From: Roseovarius bejariae
GTDB lineage: Bacteria > Pseudomonadota > Alphaproteobacteria > Rhodobacterales > Rhodobacteraceae
Length of the DNA: 64,000 nt
Direction of reading: 5' to 3'
Assembly: GCF_009669325.1 (NCBI RefSeq)
Contig: NZ_SZWE01000001.1
Span: forward strand, 2,113,501 to 2,177,500
In this document: in pieces, positions 18,728-30,307 of the stretch
How positions within the stretch are numbered: position 1 is the first letter of the stretch
Layout of the letters: each line of letters begins with the position of its first letter
Translations under genes and position numbers: made by a program
The notes under the pieces: model-generated
The model's input: only the letters and a program-made list of their open reading frames with translations
Databases searched by the model: none
What the model was told of the DNA's origin: nothing

Positions 18728-20671
18728 ATGGTCATGAGCAGGATTGAAATCGAGCCATGGGAACCCGAAGAAACCATCGGGAAACTGTGGCACGCTTTTG
18801 CCAGTCGTCTAGATGCCCCCCAGTTGCATCACGGAGCCGCGGTTGACCTCTCCGAGGTCAACGGGCGGCTGGCAGTCCTATTCCGGGGCCTTGGCGGTGC
18901 CCCCTCGGTCGAGATCAGGCCGGTCTCGCCCGAGGTGTCGCATCACCGCCTTGGCCTCCTGCGGCGGCTCGGCACCGAGGCCGAGATCACGCCACGCGCC
19001 AGTTTCGACGGAGAGGCCCTGCGCCTGCCCGAGTCTCTGGCCGTTTTCCCACAGCGCGAATACAACGGCGCGCTGTACCTCTGGCTGGTCGCGGCTGTGG
19101 CACATGCCCCATCCCACCACCCCGACACCGACCCGCTGCGCGCCGACCTGCGCGCGCTTATGGCGGCGCGACAGATGACCGACACGGCCCTTGCCGCCGC
19201 GCCGGGCCTGCGCGATCTGTATGGCGCGCTTTGTGCTGCCACGCTTGCACAACGCAGCGTGCGATCCTTGCCGCGTACCGAACAGGCGGTCGAGGATACC
19301 ATACGCCACCTTCTGGGCGATCCGGCCCCGCTTGGGCCCGAGGCACAGACGGTCCTGTCGGCCACCGCCTCGGGCGAGATGGATACCCTCACGGCACCGC
19401 GCGGCTACCGTCCGTTCCGCCCCGTCGTCCTCTGGCCCGACCTGCGCGAACTGGTCTTCAGTGCCGGGGCCGAGGTCGAAAGCCGCGATACCGAAGGCAC
19501 CCCCGAAGAGGCCGGGCAGGGCACCCATCGCGCCCGCCGCCGCAAGGCCGACCAGGCCGAACGCAACGACAGCCTGATCCTCCACAAGTTCGAGGCGATC
19601 CTCAGTTGGGCGGAATTCCTGAATCTCAACCGCCGTGTTGACGACGACGACCCCGACAGCGCAAAGAAAGCCGCCGATGATCAGGATGAAATCGGCCTTG
19701 GCCAAATCTCCAAGGCCCCGGCCACGCGCCTGAAACTGCACCTCGATCTCGCCCCCGAGGATGTGGACCGCGAACGCCTCTCCGGGGTTCTGACATACCC
19801 CGAATGGGATACGCGCACCGGCCAATACCTGCCCGATCACGTACGCGTTCTGACCAGTCCCGCAGATCCGGATGATAACCTTCCCTCCTTCCGTCAGGAC
19901 CCACGTGCCGCGCGTCGCATCCACCACGTCAAGCGCCAGTTCGAGGCCCTGCGCCCCGGCCGCATTTCCATTCCCGGACAGTTGGACGGCGACGAACTGG
20001 ACATGGAGGCGGCGGTGCGCGCCCGGGTCGATATCCTCGCCAACGGTGCAGGGTCCAACCGCATCTGGCGGCAATCCCGGCCCGTGGCCCGTGATCTGGC
20101 CGTGTCGATTCTGCTCGACGTGTCGCGCTCGACCGAAAGCGCCGTGGGCGACCGCGCCGTGATCGACATCGAACGCGAGGCTTTGGCCGCCTTGGCATGG
20201 GGGCTCGACGCCTGCGGCGACGATTTCGCGATCCACGCCTTTTCCTCGCTCAAGCGTGACCGTGTCTATGTTCAGGAATGCAAGGATTTCGGCCAACCCA
20301 TGGATGTTTCCGTCGAACAGCGCATCGGCGCGCTGCGCCCCGGTTTCTATACCCGGCTTGGCGCGGCGGTCCGGCATTGCTCGGCCGACCTGTCGAAACA
20401 GGCGCGCAAGCGGCGGCTGCTTTTGGTCATCACCGATGGCAAGCCCAACGACCTTGACCATTACGAGGGCCGCCACGGCATCGAAGACACCGCCATGGCG
20501 GTGCGCGAGGCCCGCCGCGCGGGTCACTCCGTGTTTGGCGTGACCGTCGATAAACAGGCCAAAAGCTGGTTCTCACGCATGTTCGGGCGCGGCGGTTTTC
20601 ACGTCATACCCCACCCCGAACGCCTGACCGAGGCGCTTCCGATGATCTACCGCGAACTGGTCGGGGCGTGA
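18728..20671 (+). CDS. norD: NorD, von Willebrand A-domain partner of NorQ
   Basis: 647 residues. The C-terminal 200 residues form a vWA domain with the metal-ion-dependent adhesion site DVSRS near residue 460 and LLLVITDGKPND near 575, where magnesium would bind. The N-terminal two thirds are the poorly conserved NorD region, with a charged linker (VESRDTEGTPEEAGQGTHRARRRK) near 250-280. NorD acts with the NorQ ATPase in maturation of NO reductase. Start is three bases after the norQ stop; a second ATG two codons on is equally possible. Confidence 0.94.
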   Translation: MVMSRIEIEPWEPEETIGKLWHAFASRLDAPQLHHGAAVDLSEVNGRLAVLFRGLGGAPSVEIRPVSPEVSHHRLGLLRRLGTEAEITPRASFDGEALRLPESLAVFPQREYNGALYLWLVAAVAHAPSHHPDTDPLRADLRALMAARQMTDTALAAAPGLRDLYGALCAATLAQRSVRSLPRTEQAVEDTIRHLLGDPAPLGPEAQTVLSATASGEMDTLTAPRGYRPFRPVVLWPDLRELVFSAGAEVESRDTEGTPEEAGQGTHRARRRKADQAERNDSLILHKFEAILSWAEFLNLNRRVDDDDPDSAKKAADDQDEIGLGQISKAPATRLKLHLDLAPEDVDRERLSGVLTYPEWDTRTGQYLPDHVRVLTSPADPDDNLPSFRQDPRAARRIHHVKRQFEALRPGRISIPGQLDGDELDMEAAVRARVDILANGAGSNRIWRQSRPVARDLAVSILLDVSRSTESAVGDRAVIDIEREALAALAWGLDACGDDFAIHAFSSLKRDRVYVQECKDFGQPMDVSVEQRIGALRPGFYTRLGAAVRHCSADLSKQARKRRLLLVITDGKPNDLDHYEGRHGIEDTAMAVREARRAGHSVFGVTVDKQAKSWFSRMFGRGGFHVIPHPERLTEALPMIYRELVGA

Positions 20672-20678
20672 CCGCCCC

Positions 20679-21227
20679 ATGAGCGACGAAAGCGTTCTGG
20701 ACGAACTGCCCGGCGACCTGATGATCTGGGTTCTGATCGTCAGCGAATTGCTGGTCTTCGGCGCGGGGCTGGCCGCCTTTCTGGCCGTGCGCATCACTGA
20801 CCCCGCAGGCTTTGCCGAGGCACAGGATGCGCTGCACCGCACCGGGGCAGGTGTGAATACCGTGGTGCTTGTCACCAGTGGCGCACTGGCGGCATGGGCC
20901 CTGCGCCTGCGCGAAAGCGCGCGCCGGGGCGCAGCGCGTCTTGCGCTTGTGGTGGCGGCGGCGCTGGGCGTGGTGTTCCTCTGGATCAAGGGGGCCGAAT
21001 ACGCCGCCAAGGCCGCCCAGAGCATCACGTGGGACACGCATCCTTTCTTCACTTTCTACTACCTGCTCACCGGGTTTCATGCCGCGCATGTCGTGGCCGG
21101 TGTTCTGGTGCTGCTGCTGGTCGCGTGGAAAGACGCCCCCCGCAACATCGAGGCCGGGGCCGCCTTCTGGCACATGGTCGATCTGGTCTGGGTGCTGCTC
21201 TTCCCCGTCATTTACCTGCTGAGGTGA
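20679..21227 (+). CDS. norE: NorE, cytochrome c oxidase subunit III-like protein
   Basis: 182 residues with five predicted membrane helices. The subunit-III features are PGDLMIWVLIVSELLVFGAGLAAF at the start, the glutamate-bearing IKGAEYAAKAAQSITWDTHPFFTFYY loop, GFHAAHVVAGVLVLLLV and a final FWHMVDLVWVLLFPVIYLLR helix. NorE is a non-essential accessory of NO reductase in Paracoccus and Rhodobacter. It follows norD after 7 bases. Confidence 0.92.
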   Translation: MSDESVLDELPGDLMIWVLIVSELLVFGAGLAAFLAVRITDPAGFAEAQDALHRTGAGVNTVVLVTSGALAAWALRLRESARRGAARLALVVAAALGVVFLWIKGAEYAAKAAQSITWDTHPFFTFYYLLTGFHAAHVVAGVLVLLLVAWKDAPRNIEAGAAFWHMVDLVWVLLFPVIYLLR

Positions 21228-21232
21228 TCTTG

Positions 21233-21502
21233 ATGCCCGCCGATCCACTCCTTCGCGCATGGCTCTGGCTGATCTTTCTCAGCTTCGGGTCGACTCTCGT
21301 GTCACTCTGGCCCTGGCCACCCGCGCTTGCGGCCCTCGCCGGGGGGCTGGTGCTCGGGCTGGCGTGGCTCAAGGCGCGGGTGATCCTTTCGCGCTACCTT
21401 GGCCTCTGCGACGCCCCGGCGTGGCGGCGCGGGTTCGGGATTTCCCTGGCGCTCTTCTGCCTGCTGCTTCTGGGGCTTTATCTGGCCCCGGCATTGGCCT
21501 GA
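21233..21502 (+). CDS. norF: NorF-like small membrane protein
   Basis: 89 residues from the ATG at 21233, with GAGGTGA at the end of norE as ribosome-binding site. Three hydrophobic helices are visible: AWLWLIFLSFGSTLVSLW, the PPALAALAGGLVLGLAWL segment, and ISLALFCLLLLGLYLAPALA. The size, topology and position directly after norE match NorF, a small accessory subunit of the nor operon related to cytochrome oxidase subunit IV. The function is not known in detail. Codon use is the same as in the neighbours. Confidence 0.8.
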   Translation: MPADPLLRAWLWLIFLSFGSTLVSLWPWPPALAALAGGLVLGLAWLKARVILSRYLGLCDAPAWRRGFGISLALFCLLLLGLYLAPALA

Positions 21503-21529
21503 GGTCCTCCTGCGGGGCAACTCCGTGTC

Positions 21530-21601
21530 GTTTCGTACGATACTTTCGGTGAGGCCCCCGGGTTTCGTACGAAACTCGCGTACAAAACGTACGACTCGTA
21601 C
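21530..21601. repeat. CGTACG-rich palindromic repeat, copy A (with a partial second copy)
   Basis: Positions 21562-21596 match 51242-51276 with one mismatch over 35 bases. The unit holds the palindrome TTTCGTACGAAA followed by CGCGTACAAAACGTACG. A partial unit (GTTTCGTACGA) lies just before at 21530-21540. The block fills most of the gap between the convergent norF and dnr genes. Confidence 0.75.
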
Positions 21602-21614
21602 GGAATGCGCGCGC

Positions 21615-22361
21615 CTACAGCGCCTTGTTCCAGGCGGCGGCAGGGTCCTCGTCGGCATAGGTTCGCAGCGCCTCGATATCGTCGATGCTCGCGTGGTTCC
21701 GCGCCACCTTGACCCCGATGGGTTTGAGCTTGGCAAAGGCGCGTGACAGGCTTTCTGGTTTCATGCCCAGCCGGCCCGCGATCAATATCTTGTCATAGGG
21801 CAGGGTCACGACACAATTTCCGGTATCGTGATCGCACAGATGAAGCAAAAATTCTGCAACACGCTGTGCCCCGGTTTGCGCCTTGATTTGCTCGACCTGA
21901 CTGACCAGTTCGTGCAAGTGGCGGAACGTGGAAGCAAGGACCGCCATGCACATATCCGGCTCACGCCGCATCATCGACACGAAGGACCGCGCCGAAATCA
22001 AAAGGATTTCACAATCCGTCACCGCCTCCGCCGACACCGGATAGTCCAATCCTCGAAAGGCCACGGCTTCTCCGAAACTATGGCCGCGGGTGAAGACGTT
22101 GACCACCGCCTCGTTGCCGTTCGGTCCCACACGGTACAGCTTTACCCAACCATCCAGCACGATATGAATGGATTGCGCTTTTTCGCCATGCAAAAAAAGG
22201 GTTTCCCCGCGGCTATGCCGACGGGCGACCGCGTCAGAGAGAAGGCTTTCGACCACGTCTTCCGGCAGGCTCCGTAACAAGACGGAGTCATGTGCTGCGT
22301 CGAAATTTCGAGATCCTACCATAACGTCTGGACCATCTTTGAAGCAGAGCGATATGCTCAT
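21615..22361 (-). CDS. Crp/Fnr-family regulator of the Dnr/NNR type
   Basis: 248 residues. An N-terminal cyclic-nucleotide-like domain (GETLFLHGEKAQSIHIVLDGWVKLY, then GHSFGEAVAF) is followed by a dimerisation helix and a C-terminal winged helix with the recognition helix GRLGMKPESLSRAFAKL. It has no N-terminal cysteine cluster, so it is not an FNR-type Fe-S sensor; it resembles Dnr/NNR proteins that sense NO through haem. The recognition helix (ExxSRxxxxL) fits TTGAC-N4-GTCAA half-sites, four of which are in this window. GGAAG precedes the ATG used; a second ATG 39 bases on is possible. No clear own box is seen upstream. Confidence 0.88.
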   Translation of the reverse strand: MSISLCFKDGPDVMVGSRNFDAAHDSVLLRSLPEDVVESLLSDAVARRHSRGETLFLHGEKAQSIHIVLDGWVKLYRVGPNGNEAVVNVFTRGHSFGEAVAFRGLDYPVSAEAVTDCEILLISARSFVSMMRREPDMCMAVLASTFRHLHELVSQVEQIKAQTGAQRVAEFLLHLCDHDTGNCVVTLPYDKILIAGRLGMKPESLSRAFAKLKPIGVKVARNHASIDDIEALRTYADEDPAAAWNKAL

Positions 22362-22490
22362 GCTCTTCCAGTCGTTAATCTATATGGCTTTTCAAGGCAA
22401 CGTCTCTGGTTGCTCGGGACTGCAAGCGATTTGGTGTGCTTGGCCAATAAGGTTTCTACGGCAGGCGCCTTCCGCAGAACGATGACATGA

Positions 22491-23255
22491 TCAGCCACAG
22501 GCCAGATGAACCTGACGTACGCGTTCGGCATTGTCTCGAGCCAAGCTGCCATCATCGTGCCAGATAGAATTTTCGAACCCGACGCGAAGTTTGCCGCCCC
22601 GCCGATGCGCCTCAACGAGGCAGGCGGTTTCCCCTCGCCCGAAGGCGCAGACGGCCCAATCGGGGGTCAAGCCCGTGGATTTCATTCGGGTAAGAAAAGG
22701 GGTCAAATCCGAAGGTTCACTATTCTGATCAATGCTGTAGCGGCCAAGCACGAAGAGGAGTTGCAGGCCGGAGTCATGCAGGAGTGTACCGGGAAGTAGC
22801 CGCGCAAGAAGGTCAAACTCTGTCGCATCATACATGATATGCTGCACGGCGATGCCCCTGGCGGCGCATTCTGCGTAGAAGTCGGTTGCAGTGACATCAG
22901 GCGTGTCTTTCACCATCTCGCGCAAAGCCACTGAAACGAGTCCAGCACCGGATTCGAGGGCCACCCGGCGCTGATGCGGGGCGGCGTAGTGCCCGGCGGC
23001 CTCGGTGGTGATTTGAAGGGCCATGCCGGGTACGGCTGCCCGAAGCTCGGTCAATGCTTCGCGATAAAGCCCGGCATCGAGGGTGTGCAGGCCCTCAGTA
23101 TCACGCAGATGCAAGTGCAAGCCATCTGCGCCCTCACGGGCACAGGCCCGCGCGGTCTCGACGATCTCGGGGAGCGTAATGGGAAGCGCGGGGTGATCGG
23201 CTTTCATGCGGCGTGCGCCATTGGGCGCAACCATAAGGTTCGGCAATGCAATCAT
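22491..23255 (-). CDS. Beta-keto acid cleavage enzyme (BKACE, DUF849) family
   Basis: 254 residues, at the short end of the family. Key features are MVAPNGARR at the start, the metal-binding HLHLRD near residue 47, TTEAAG near 84 (substrate region), SVALRE near 108 and the glutamate in RVGFEN near 230. BKACE enzymes use zinc and acetyl-CoA to split a beta-keto acid into acetoacetate and a CoA ester; known members act on 3-keto-5-aminohexanoate, dehydrocarnitine and others. The stop-start overlap (ATGA) with the aminotransferase gene upstream suggests that the aminotransferase makes the keto substrate. The substrate itself cannot be read. Confidence 0.85.
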   Translation of the reverse strand: MIALPNLMVAPNGARRMKADHPALPITLPEIVETARACAREGADGLHLHLRDTEGLHTLDAGLYREALTELRAAVPGMALQITTEAAGHYAAPHQRRVALESGAGLVSVALREMVKDTPDVTATDFYAECAARGIAVQHIMYDATEFDLLARLLPGTLLHDSGLQLLFVLGRYSIDQNSEPSDLTPFLTRMKSTGLTPDWAVCAFGRGETACLVEAHRRGGKLRVGFENSIWHDDGSLARDNAERVRQVHLACG

Positions 23256-24574
23256 GGCAGCGCGGCGTTCAGGGCTTTTGACAGTTTGTCCACCAGTTCG
23301 CCAACCTGATTTTCGGTGAGGATGAAGGGGGGCGCCAAAAGAACATGATCCCCTTGACGTCCATCAATTGTTCCCCCCATCGGATAACAGATCAGCCCGG
23401 CCTCGAAGGCGGCGGCTTTCAAGGTTTTGTGGACAGAAAGTTCTGGGTCGAAAGGGGCCTTGGTGTCCCGGTCCGCAACCAGTTCGAGGCCCCGGAACAT
23501 GCCGCGACCGCGAATGTCGCCCACATTGGGATGCTGACCGAAGGTATCGTTCAACGCTGTTTCCAGTATCGCACCCATTTGGGCGGCGCGCTTGGTCATA
23601 CCGCCATCGGTCAGCTTTTCAACCACGGCATCCGCCGCCGCGCAGGCCATCGGATGCCCGATATAGGTGTGCCCATGCTGGAAGAAGCCCGAGCCATTCT
23701 CGATCGCGGCGTAAATCGTCGAGGTGCACAGCATCGCGCCAACCGGCTGATACCCGGCCCCCAGCCCTTTTGCGATGGTCACGATATCGGGGGCGATGCC
23801 ATCTTGTTCACAGGCGAACAGTGTGCCGGTGCGTCCCATCCCGCACATCACCTCGTCAAGGATCAGCAGAATCCCATGGCGATCACAGATTTCGCGGATA
23901 CGCTTGAAATACCCCGGTACGGCGGGCACCGCCCCGGCGGTTGCACCGACCACGGGTTCCGCAACGAAGGCGATGACGTTCTCGGGGCCGACGCGCTGTA
24001 GTTCGGCTTCCAGTTCATCGGCCACGCGCTGACCATAGGCCTCTTGCGTTTCGCCTTCCTCGCGCCCGCGATACTCGTAGCAAGGCGAGATATGGCTGGT
24101 GTCGATCATCAACGGGGCGAAGGGTTCGCGGCGCCATGCATTGCCGCCCGTGGACAGCGCGCCCAAAGTGTTGCCGTGATAGCTTTGTCGCCGTGCGATG
24201 AAGCGGGTACGTTGTGGTTCACCCCGTTCAAGGAAATATTGCCGCGCCAGTTTGAGGGCCGCTTCGACCGCCTCGGAGCCGCCAGAGACGAAATAGACCC
24301 TGTCGATCCCATCGGGGGCATGTTGAATCAGCCGATCCGCGAGTCGTTCGGCAGGTTCGGACGTGAAGAACCCCGTATGCGCAAAAGCGATTTGGTCGGC
24401 TTGCGCCTTGATCGCAGCGATCACCTCGGGGTCGGAATGCCCAAGGCAAGATACCGCTGCGCCTCCTGATCCGTCCAGATAACGCTTGCCCGAACTGTCG
24501 ATGATATAGGCGCCGTCACCTTGTGCGGCGACGGGCGGGTGGGCTCTGGTGTGGCGGGGGAAAATATGGGTCAT
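23252..24574 (-). CDS. Class III PLP-dependent aminotransferase
   Basis: 440 residues from the ATG at 24574, where family homology begins (MTHIFPRHT). Fold-type I marks are present: FVSGGSEAVEAALKLARQY for phosphate binding, YHGNTLGALS, LILDEVMCGMGRTG with the cofactor-contacting aspartate, and TIAKGLGAGYQPVGAM with the PLP lysine. The FFQHGHTYIGHPMACAAA block and the C-terminal region place it in the omega-amino acid/4-aminobutyrate group. It is coupled to the BKACE gene and divergent from the RpiR regulator, sharing a palindromic control region. Its amine substrate is not known. Confidence 0.9.
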   Translation of the reverse strand: MTHIFPRHTRAHPPVAAQGDGAYIIDSSGKRYLDGSGGAAVSCLGHSDPEVIAAIKAQADQIAFAHTGFFTSEPAERLADRLIQHAPDGIDRVYFVSGGSEAVEAALKLARQYFLERGEPQRTRFIARRQSYHGNTLGALSTGGNAWRREPFAPLMIDTSHISPCYEYRGREEGETQEAYGQRVADELEAELQRVGPENVIAFVAEPVVGATAGAVPAVPGYFKRIREICDRHGILLILDEVMCGMGRTGTLFACEQDGIAPDIVTIAKGLGAGYQPVGAMLCTSTIYAAIENGSGFFQHGHTYIGHPMACAAADAVVEKLTDGGMTKRAAQMGAILETALNDTFGQHPNVGDIRGRGMFRGLELVADRDTKAPFDPELSVHKTLKAAAFEAGLICYPMGGTIDGRQGDHVLLAPPFILTENQVGELVDKLSKALNAALP

Positions 24575-24601
24575 GATTTCCAGTCCTGAAGGGTGACGTA
24601 A

Positions 24602-24660
24602 CTGAAACAGATGATTCAATCATTGACAATAGATGAAACACCATGGACCATCTGTTTCAG
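24602..24660. promoter_or_regulatory. Candidate RpiR operator: 12-bp inverted repeat
   Basis: CTGAAACAGATG (24602-24613) and CATCTGTTTCAG (24649-24660) form a perfect 12-bp inverted repeat with a 35-base spacer; a third related half-site, AGATGAAACA, lies between at 24631-24640. The repeat sits in the divergent promoter region of the aminotransferase and RpiR genes and is the likely binding site of that regulator, perhaps through looping. Confidence 0.65.
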
Positions 24661-24686
24661 GGAGCTCAGACGGGAGGATCGGCGGC

Positions 24687-25550
24687 TTGACCGAGTCGTT
24701 CGAACAAAAATTCGCTCGCAATCTTGACGGCCTCAGCGAAAAGCTGCGGCAGGCCGGAGAATATGTGGCGCGTCATCCCGTGGACACGGCCACCCGTTCG
24801 CTCAGAACGGTCGCGCATGATAGTGGCCTTGCTCCCGCATCTTTTTCACGCATGGCGCGGGCCATCGGCTATGAGACGTATGAAGACGTGCGCGAAGCGA
24901 TGCGCGAAAAGATCGGTCGCCGCGTGCGCAGCTTCGCGGAGCGGGCCGAGGACCTTCAGAATACCCATTCAACCGCTCAACGCGGGTTTTTCGATGCGCA
25001 TGTGTCAGCCTGCCAGACCAATATCGCCACCCTGTTTCAGGATATTGACCGTGATCTTCTGGAGATGACGGTTGAGCGGTTGCACAAGGCACGCAACGTG
25101 CGCCTTCTGGGGGCGCTCGGTTCGACAGGGGTGGTCGAATACATGGCCTACATGGCGAATTACTGCACCACCAACTGGGCCATGGTCAGCCGGATGGGGG
25201 CTTCTCTTGGCGCGGGGTTGGCGGGGCTGGATGCCAGCGATGCGCTGATCGTGGTGACCAAGCCGCCCTTTTCGACCCGGTCGATCGAGGCAGCGGACCT
25301 GGCCGCAGGCCAGGGCGCGTTCGTCGTTGTCATTACCGATACCCCGGCTTGCCCGGCGCTGCGCCATGCCTCTGCGGGCTTCGTGGTGCCAACCGAAAGC
25401 CCGCATTTCTATTCCTCTTACGTGGCGACGATCGTTTTGGTCGAAACGATTATCGGAATGATCGTTAGCCGCGCAGGTCCGGCCGCGCGAGAACAGATCG
25501 CGCAGGTCGAAGATATCAACCGCCGTCTCGGAGAAGTCTGGGCCGGTTGA
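24687..25550 (+). CDS. RpiR/MurR-family transcriptional regulator
   Basis: 287 residues if started at the TTG at 24687, which has GGGAGG nine bases upstream; the ATG at 24633 lies inside the operator repeat and has no ribosome-binding site. The N-terminal HTH_6 domain (AGEYVARHPVDTATRSLRTVAHDSGLAPASFSRMARAIG, here residues about 24-62) precedes a SIS sugar-phosphate isomerase-like domain (VRLLGALGSTGVVEYM, then DALIVVTKPPFSTRSIEAA). RpiR proteins sense phosphorylated or other small catabolic ligands. It is divergent from the aminotransferase-BKACE pair and upstream of the TRAP transporter, so it probably controls both. Confidence 0.85.
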   Translation: MTESFEQKFARNLDGLSEKLRQAGEYVARHPVDTATRSLRTVAHDSGLAPASFSRMARAIGYETYEDVREAMREKIGRRVRSFAERAEDLQNTHSTAQRGFFDAHVSACQTNIATLFQDIDRDLLEMTVERLHKARNVRLLGALGSTGVVEYMAYMANYCTTNWAMVSRMGASLGAGLAGLDASDALIVVTKPPFSTRSIEAADLAAGQGAFVVVITDTPACPALRHASAGFVVPTESPHFYSSYVATIVLVETIIGMIVSRAGPAAREQIAQVEDINRRLGEVWAG

Positions 25551-25583
25551 AGGTAACCAAGCATCAACCAAAGGGAGAAAGTG

Positions 25584-26552
25584 ATGTTTTCTAAGTTCAA
25601 GTTCACAATGGCCGGCGCGGCTCTGGCCGCGATGATGGCCCCGGCGGCCCACGCCGAGGAGTTCATCACCATCGGCACCGGCGGCGTGACCGGGGTCTAC
25701 TATCCCACGGGTGGCGCCATCTGCCGTCTGGTCAACAAGGGCCGCAAGGATCACGGCATTCGCTGTTCGGTCGAATCCACGGGTGGTTCGATCTACAACA
25801 TCAAGACCATCCGCGCGGGCGAACTGGAGTTCGGCGTTGCGCAATCCGACTGGCAGTATCACGCTTATAACGGCACCTCGAAATTCGAGGATGATGGCGC
25901 CTTTGAAGGCCTGCGCGCGGTGTTCTCGGTTCACCCCGAGCCGTTCACGGTCGTCGCCCGTGCCGATGCCGGGATCACCAACTTCGAGGACCTCAAAGGC
26001 AAGCGTGTGAACATCGGCAACCCGGGATCGGGCCAGCGTGGCACGATGGAAGTTCTGATGAATGCGCTGGGCTGGACCACCGATGATTTCGCTCTGGCGA
26101 CCGAGTTGAAAGCCGCAGAACAAAGCCAAGCCCTGTGCGACAATCAGATCGACGCGATGGTCTATACCGTGGGTCACCCCTCGGGCTCGATCCAGGAGGC
26201 CACCACGGCCTGTGACAGTGTGCTGGTGAATGTCAGCGGTGACGCGGTGAACGGTCTGGTCGACGAGAACTCGTACTATCGTCTGGCGACCATTCCCGGC
26301 GGGATGTACCGCGGCAACGATGGCGATGCGCAAACCTTTGGCGTCGGTGCAACCTTCGTGACCTCGGACGCAGTCAGTGAAGAGGCGGTTTATACCGTTG
26401 TGAAGTCTGTCTTCGAGAACTTTGATGACTTCAAGAAGCTGCACCCGGCCTTTGCCAACCTCAAGCCCGAGGAAATGGCCACTGCTGGTCTTTCGGCCCC
26501 GCTCCACGCCGGTGCCGCGAAGTACTACAAAGAACAGGGCTGGATCGAATAA
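25584..26552 (+). CDS. TAXI-family TRAP transporter solute-binding protein
   Basis: 322 residues from the ATG at 25584 (AAGGGAGAA upstream). A signal peptide ends at AHA near residue 24, then the TAXI-family opening [62 protein letters not shown] and [13 protein letters not shown] follow. The protein captures a carboxylate-type or amino acid solute in the periplasm for the TRAP permease encoded next. The solute is unknown; characterised TAXI proteins include glutamate/2-oxoglutarate binders. A stem-loop separates it from the permease gene, as often seen where the binding protein is made in excess. Confidence 0.92.
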   Translation: MFSKFKFTMAGAALAAMMAPAAHAEEFITIGTGGVTGVYYPTGGAICRLVNKGRKDHGIRCSVESTGGSIYNIKTIRAGELEFGVAQSDWQYHAYNGTSKFEDDGAFEGLRAVFSVHPEPFTVVARADAGITNFEDLKGKRVNIGNPGSGQRGTMEVLMNALGWTTDDFALATELKAAEQSQALCDNQIDAMVYTVGHPSGSIQEATTACDSVLVNVSGDAVNGLVDENSYYRLATIPGGMYRGNDGDAQTFGVGATFVTSDAVSEEAVYTVVKSVFENFDDFKKLHPAFANLKPEEMATAGLSAPLHAGAAKYYKEQGWIE

Positions 26553-26568
26553 TCCGGCTTTGCCTAGG

Positions 26569-26592
26569 AACAGGGGCCGCGTTGCCCCTGTT
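26569..26592 (+). terminator. Stem-loop after the solute-binding protein gene
   Basis: AACAGGGGC / GCCCCTGTT form a perfect 9-bp stem with a 6-base loop, 17 bases after the stop. It lacks a long T-run and probably gives partial termination or protects the upstream mRNA. Confidence 0.55.
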
Positions 26593-26659
26593 TCGCCCCG
26601 ATAAGAAGAACAAGTAGACCGACGCGCCAAGCGTTGTCAGGGACAGGGAGTTGAACGGT

Positions 26660-29274
<2,615 letters not shown>

Positions 29275-29278
<4 letters not shown>

Positions 29279-29706
29279 CCGGCCCTGTTCTATGTGCAGT
29301 CGATATCAGCAACCCGCACCGTGACGATAACGTGTTGAAGGCCGCCGCACGGCAGGCCGCCCTTGATGCGGCACAGCTTGACGTCATCACCGTTGTTCCC
29401 GACTACGGCATGAGCGTCGTGGGCACCTACTTTGACCAAAGTCACCACGACAAAGCGGTCGAAGAGGCCCGCAAGCGGTTGAATGATCTGGTGTCCGAGG
29501 TTCTGGGCGATGAGGCCAACACCAAGGTGCGCCACATCGTGGCCACCGGCAATGCTTATGACGAGATCCTGCGCGTGGCAGAGGCTGACAAGGCATCGCT
29601 GATCGTGATCGGTGCGCACAAGCCGGATTTCAAGGATTACCTTCTGGGGCCCAATGCCGCGCGGGTCGTGCGGCATTCGAATTGTTCGGTCTATGTCGTG
29701 AGATAA
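29275..29706 (+). CDS. Universal stress protein (UspA) partner of the TRAP transporter
   Basis: 143 residues; the ATG at 29275 overlaps the permease stop (ATGA). The Usp fold is clear: VLCAVDIS at the start, LDVITVVPDYG, and the ATP-binding loop IVIGAHKPDFKDYLLGPNAARVVRHSNCSVYVVR, close to the G-2x-G-9x-G-(S/T) pattern with GPNAARV. UspA proteins such as TeaD are encoded at the end of TRAP operons and tune transport activity with ATP binding. The coupling here supports the same role. Confidence 0.88.
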
Positions 29707-29780
29707 TCTTACCCAGCCCTTTCAATGGCGGGCCAAGAGTGGAGCGGGTGAATGCAGGTCCGCGCAGGCCGTTCGCGTCT

Positions 29781-30245
29781 TCATTCGGTTGGGGCCTGAA
29801 TGGACTGTAGGTAGTGGACCAAAGCATAAATGCGGTTTCTGACCCGAAGTTCGTTCAGCTCGTCAGGCCCCCATTGTCCGGTTGCCGCTGTCATGTAGCG
29901 ATCCCCCCATACTGGCATTTTACGGGGTCCATGGGCGCCGACATCGGCCCGACCGTCGATGACGGCATACACCCGTTCCATGGGAAAGGTGCCGCCATTC
30001 CCGGCTGCAAGTTGGGTAAGGTCACCGGGGTTCACACCGCTGAACACTCGCGTCAGAAACCCGGCTCCCTTGCCGTCTTCACCATGACAGGATGCACAGG
30101 AATTTTGGAACTCCCAATCTTTCGGAGTTATCATCACGGGCTCCATTGTTTCGGGATCGTAGGTCGGTTGTGCCATCGCAGTCCCGGTGCCTGCAAATAA
30201 CGTCACATTTGCGACCAAGATCATCACCTTTTTCAAAGAAGTCAT
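29781..30245 (-). CDS. Isolated monohaem cytochrome c, probable Dnr-regulon member
   Basis: 154 residues from the ATG at 30245 (GGAGAGGTG just upstream). A signal peptide ends at AMA near residue 25; the haem site CASCH is at residues 50-54, and RKMPVWGDRYM near residue 110 offers the methionine ligand. Downstream come ELRVRNRIYALVHYLQSIQ, a C-terminal helix typical of class I cytochromes. It stands alone between uspA (convergent) and the M20 gene (divergent). A palindrome TTAAC-N4-GTCAA lies 62 bases before its start, so it is likely switched on with denitrification and may donate electrons to nitrite, NO or N2O reductase. Confidence 0.85.
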   Translation of the reverse strand: MTSLKKVMILVANVTLFAGTGTAMAQPTYDPETMEPVMITPKDWEFQNSCASCHGEDGKGAGFLTRVFSGVNPGDLTQLAAGNGGTFPMERVYAVIDGRADVGAHGPRKMPVWGDRYMTAATGQWGPDELNELRVRNRIYALVHYLQSIQAPTE

Positions 30246-30307
30246 ATCACCTCTCCTTCCTTTGCATGGTTGCAAGAGAAGTCTGACGCTTCACTCGGTT
30301 TGTCACA

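Noticed and set aside
29440..29456. A possible Dnr box TTGACCAAAGTCA inside uspA
   Set aside because: It lies within the coding sequence, has an incomplete right arm and no gene start follows.
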